44,140 nucleotides of DNA from Candidatus Methanomethylophilaceae archaeon. Its GTDB lineage: Archaea; Thermoplasmatota; Thermoplasmata; Methanomassiliicoccales; Methanomethylophilaceae. Location of the stretch: contig JAFWTC010000040.1 in assembly GCA_017519045.1 (NCBI GenBank), forward strand, positions 1 to 44,140. Reading direction: 5' to 3'. The position numbers were made by a program, and so were the translations under genes. Position 1 is the first letter of the stretch, and every line of letters begins with the position of its first letter. The notes below the pieces were generated by a model. The model was given only the letters and a program-made list of their open reading frames with translations. It did no database searches and was not told the origin of the DNA. Positions 41,007-44,140 of this stretch are shown piece by piece.

Positions 41007-44000
41007 ATGGGAGCAAACGTGTTGAAGGCGACGACGGCCATCGCCATCCTGATCGTCGCGGCGGCGGCGTTCTCATCGTTACAAACCAGCGATGCGGAGC
41101 CCGTCAATATCGACGGCATCGAATACGACTTGAAGGAAGGAGGCGGAGTCAGGACCGCCATGGTCACTGCATATTCCGTAACGACCATGACAGGGGACGT
41201 GGCCATCCCCTCTCAGGTGACTCATAGCGACAAAACGTACGCCGTGACCGGCCTGGCGAAGACGCTCAGAGGGAACGCGGGGATAACGTCCGTCTCGCTC
41301 CCTGAGACGGTCGTTTCCATTGACCCATACTTCTTCAACGGATGCACCTCGCTGAAATCCGTCACCATGGACGGCGTCCTTTCCATTCCGCTCCAATGCT
41401 TCGGCAGATGCACATCCCTGACCGAGGTCAGCGCCGTTTCGGCCACATCCATCGGAGCCAACGCCTTCGACGGCTGCTCCTCACTATCAAAGATCTCCAT
41501 CGGAACTCCAGAGACGATATCCGACTACGCCTTCCGCGGATGCTCCGATCTGACATCGTTCGAGCTTGACGAGAAGACGGTCCTCGGAACCGCCCCGTTC
41601 GCGAACTCGGGGATCGCGGAGCCGATGATATGCGACGGGCTTCTGGTCTACGTCCCGTCCAACATAGGATCATACACGATCCCGTCCAGCGTATACACCA
41701 TAGGCGCAGGCGCATTCTACAACGTCGCACTCGACCATCTGGACGTCCCCGGGACGGTCCTGACCGTCAGCGACTACGGATTCTATTGCTCGAAGATCTC
41801 CTCCATCGCATTCGATCCCGCCGTGGCCGGAATTGGAAACTACGCCTTCGCGGACGTGGCCGCCAACAGCTCCAGGCTCACGGAAGTGATGCTTCCGACG
41901 GCTATCACCTATCTAGGCGAAGGTGTGTTCCAGAACTGCGGCTCCCTTAAGACGATAGACATCCCCGAGGAGATCGTGATGATAGGGACGGACACGTTCA
42001 ACAAGTGCTCCTCCCTGGAATCGGTGGGGTTGCACGGCGCCACGCTGTTCGGAGACACCGTGTTCTCCGGATGCTCGGCGCTCAAGAGCTTCACGTTCCC
42101 TGAGGGGTGCATTCCCGGAGCAGGCATGTTCAGGGAATGCAGGTCCCTCGAATCCGTCACCCTATGCCAGTCCATCGCCGACATACCCGACTACATGTTC
42201 TACAAATGCGCCAAGATGACGTCGTTCGAGATCCCGGACCAGGTGAAAACCATCGGAAAGTACGCCCTGTCGGAGTCTGCCGTAGAGGAGATAGCCATCC
42301 CCGCCACCGTCGACCCCGACGGAATAGACAAGCAAGCGTTCAGGGCCTGCGCGTCTTTGAGGAAGGTGACGTTCATGGGGCCTCTCGTCACCATACCCGA
42401 ATACTGCTTCTTCGGATGCAAAGGCCTCTCCGCGATGGAGATCCGCGGAATGGTCAAGACGGAAAACGCCAACGCGTTCAACAACACCTCCTTGAAGGAG
42501 TTCATCGTCCACACCGGAACCCCGTTCAAGGACTCCGTCATGTTCAACAACGCCGCTCTCAAGCCGCTAATCAAGGATGACGAGACCAACGGATGCAAGT
42601 ACGTGGACGTCAAGGTCCCCTCCGGCTCTGGATACGCCGATGCGAAGGTCCTGATATCCTCAGGCTCGACGCCGATCAAGATAGACGGCAGCTACGCCGG
42701 ATTCGTCTGGGATGCGCTCGACTCCGCCCTATCCAACGGCGGAACCATCTCTTCTGGAACCTCGGACATCCGCATGATCGACGGTTCCGTCTACCGCGGA
42801 AGCGAGCTCCTATACGTCTCGCCGTCCACACCCCCTTCCATAGAGAATGGAACCTTGGCGATACGTCCCTTCGCGACCTCCCTCACCGGCGTCGACACGG
42901 TTTCGGTGCCGGCATCCGTGAAGACAATCGACACTGAAGGGATCTCCGCCCCTCAGCTGAAGCACGTGGTGATGTACGGTTCGCCTTCCACCGTCCCGGG
43001 ATCAATCAGCTCCCCCGAGACGAAGGTGTACTTCCTCGAGGGGAACTATCATCCGGAAGTCAGCGTCGGAACCCCGCTGTCTGGATACTTCGCTGACACC
43101 GACGGCGGACGCGTCCTCTTCACCATAAACGACACGGAGCACTCGACGTTCTCCGAAAGCCACTCTGGAAACACCATCGATTTCGAAATAGGCCTGCTGG
43201 AAGGCTACACTGACTCCGCCGTGACGGCATCGGCAGACGGAAAGCCCGTTCCTGGATCCGCCGGGAAGTTCTCCCTGAAGGACGTCTCCAAGGATACGGA
43301 GGTCATGGTCTCCGGAGTAGATCTCAACAGGTACGACGTCTCCTGCCCGAAGGAGAATGGATTCAAGTGGAGCATATCCCAGAGCAAAGGCATCATCCAC
43401 GGCGACGAGGTCCTCTTCGGGATACGCGCCCTCCCCGGATACCGGCTGTCGGAATCGTTCGCCGCCATGATAGACGGCGTCAAGACTGCCCCCTTCTATT
43501 CCGAAGACGACTACAGGGTCTACAGCTTCACCGCCATCAAGGACGTCACTATAACCGTGACGGGCGTCCAGCCCAACGACTCGTTCACCGTCACCTTCGA
43601 TGCCCGCGGCGGCTCCCCCGTGACATCGCAAAGAATCCTGGACGGAGCCTGCGCATCCATCCCCTCTGAGCCGACGAGAACTGGATTCTCATTCATCGGA
43701 TGGTACGCTTCCTCCGATCTGAAGGACCTGTACGAGTTCGGCCCGGTCCATGGCGACGTCACCGTATATGCGGGATGGGCGGACGACTCCGCTGGAAATT
43801 ATACCGTCTCCTTCGACGCCGACAATGGGTCCGTGACCGCCTACGCCAACGGCTCCTCGACGCCGATCGCATCAGGGACGAAGGTCCCCGCCGGTTCAAC
43901 AGTGAAGGTCGTATTCTCCCCCGACGAGGGCTGCGAGGCGACCTGGTGGACCATAGACGGGGCCACGGAGTGGGACTGCTCTTCCGAGCGCGTCTTCATC

Positions 44001-44140
44001 GTCGACAAGGACCTGTCGATCAGCGTCTCGTCCCAATACTACGCCACTGGATCGTTCATCAACTCCGTCGGATTCGACACCCCCACGGCCGGCGACTACG
44101 TCCAATCTTGGACGTTCGGAAGAGGCGGAACCACCGGGGC
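41007..44140 (+). CDS. Very large BspA-like surface protein (3' end cut by window)
   Basis: An open frame of at least 1044 codons running off the window. Signal peptide about 1-30 (LKATTAIAILIVAAAAFSSL). Residues about 60-520 are BspA-type LRR_5 repeats of some 22-24 residues (for example IGANAFDGCSSL, IPEYCFFGCKGL). A second LRR-like block lies near 600-680, then beta-rich domains. Near residues 855-925 is a clear Listeria-Bacteroides repeat (VTFDARGGSPVTS...GFSFIGWYAS...VTVYAGW). The last visible residues (DYVQSWTFGRGG) resemble the entry to the PQQ-like propeller of the protein at 10736-12637. A membrane anchor would be expected beyond the window. Probable adhesin; ligand unknown. GGA-glycine and TCC codons are favoured over the GGG/GGC mix of neighbours. 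Confidence 0.85.
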   Translation, partial: MGANVLKATTAIAILIVAAAAFSSLQTSDAEPVNIDGIEYDLKEGGGVRTAMVTAYSVTTMTGDVAIPSQVTHSDKTYAVTGLAKTLRGNAGITSVSLPETVVSIDPYFFNGCTSLKSVTMDGVLSIPLQCFGRCTSLTEVSAVSATSIGANAFDGCSSLSKISIGTPETISDYAFRGCSDLTSFELDEKTVLGTAPFANSGIAEPMICDGLLVYVPSNIGSYTIPSSVYTIGAGAFYNVALDHLDVPGTVLTVSDYGFYCSKISSIAFDPAVAGIGNYAFADVAANSSRLTEVMLPTAITYLGEGVFQNCGSLKTIDIPEEIVMIGTDTFNKCSSLESVGLHGATLFGDTVFSGCSALKSFTFPEGCIPGAGMFRECRSLESVTLCQSIADIPDYMFYKCAKMTSFEIPDQVKTIGKYALSESAVEEIAIPATVDPDGIDKQAFRACASLRKVTFMGPLVTIPEYCFFGCKGLSAMEIRGMVKTENANAFNNTSLKEFIVHTGTPFKDSVMFNNAALKPLIKDDETNGCKYVDVKVPSGSGYADAKVLISSGSTPIKIDGSYAGFVWDALDSALSNGGTISSGTSDIRMIDGSVYRGSELLYVSPSTPPSIENGTLAIRPFATSLTGVDTVSVPASVKTIDTEGISAPQLKHVVMYGSPSTVPGSISSPETKVYFLEGNYHPEVSVGTPLSGYFADTDGGRVLFTINDTEHSTFSESHSGNTIDFEIGLLEGYTDSAVTASADGKPVPGSAGKFSLKDVSKDTEVMVSGVDLNRYDVSCPKENGFKWSISQSKGIIHGDEVLFGIRALPGYRLSESFAAMIDGVKTAPFYSEDDYRVYSFTAIKDVTITVTGVQPNDSFTVTFDARGGSPVTSQRILDGACASIPSEPTRTGFSFIGWYASSDLKDLYEFGPVHGDVTVYAGWADDSAGNYTVSFDADNGSVTAYANGSSTPIASGTKVPAGSTVKVVFSPDEGCEATWWTIDGATEWDCSSERVFIVDKDLSISVSSQYYATGSFINSVGFDTPTAGDYVQSWTFGRGGTTG

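Noticed and set aside
1-44140. CRISPR arrays, insertion sequences, prophage or defence genes
   Set aside because: No regularly spaced repeats, transposase motifs, integrase or restriction/defence families were seen on either strand.

Overview
The window looks like chromosome of a gut- or rumen-type archaeon of the Thermoplasmata, most likely Methanomassiliicoccales (Methanomethylophilaceae). Seen: archaeal ribosomal genes ordered L18e-L13-S9-RpoN, archaeal RadA, a prepilin peptidase, TATA boxes 22-35 bases upstream of many start codons (leaderless or short-leader mRNAs), a 16S 3' end with no 23S behind it, GC-rich coding DNA with AT-rich promoters, several BspA-like/Listeria-Bacteroides-repeat surface proteins, a dockerin domain and an HdrD-like iron-sulfur module. 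The order-level placement is inference.

Layout. 1-98: end of 16S rRNA with a strong 3' processing stem. 344-4341: a KefB-type antiporter, an MTA/SAH/5'-deoxyadenosine deaminase-type amidohydrolase and a metallo-beta-lactamase-fold hydrolase. 4.3-16.1 kb, all on the minus strand: one long, tightly overlapping operon. It starts at 16073 with a wall-less-cell surface protein carrying two DUF4430/transcobalamin-like domains, then a DUF4430 + BtuF-like binding protein, a DUF4430 + PQQ-propeller membrane-anchored protein, a BtuC-like permease, a BtuD-like ATPase, a BspA-like surface protein, an AlkD-like DNA repair protein and a PH-domain membrane protein. I read the first six as a corrinoid (or similar cofactor) capture and import system, and consider it the main candidate new system here.

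16.3-20.7 kb: tRNA-Pro(GGG), the L18e-L13-S9-RpoN operon, an endonuclease IV-like TIM-barrel gene overlapping 6-phospho-3-hexuloisomerase, a small beta-grasp/ubiquitin-like gene overlapping a gene that looks like a catalytically dead JAB/MPN protein, and a DUF2116-like zinc-ribbon membrane protein. 20.5-27.1 kb: dihydropteroate synthase, a fusion of a nickel-pincer lactate racemase (LarA) domain to an HdrD/GlcF-like iron-sulfur domain, and a second metal-chelate ABC importer whose binding protein carries a dockerin domain and is transcribed divergently from the permease and ATPase.

27.3-31.9 kb: thiL, amrS-like radical SAM gene, a prepilin peptidase and an MscS channel. 32.0-38.0 kb: a complete-looking lysine operon by the LL-DAP aminotransferase route (Lrp regulator, dapA, aspartokinase, lysA, dapF, dapL; dapB is not here), closed by a clear terminator. 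38.0-40.9 kb: a YczE/YitT-like membrane protein, RadA with an unusual Walker A motif, and a Trm-G10-type tRNA methyltransferase. 41.0 kb to the edge: a very large BspA-like surface protein cut by the window end. No gene-free stretch exceeds 300 bases; no insertion sequences or CRISPR arrays were seen.
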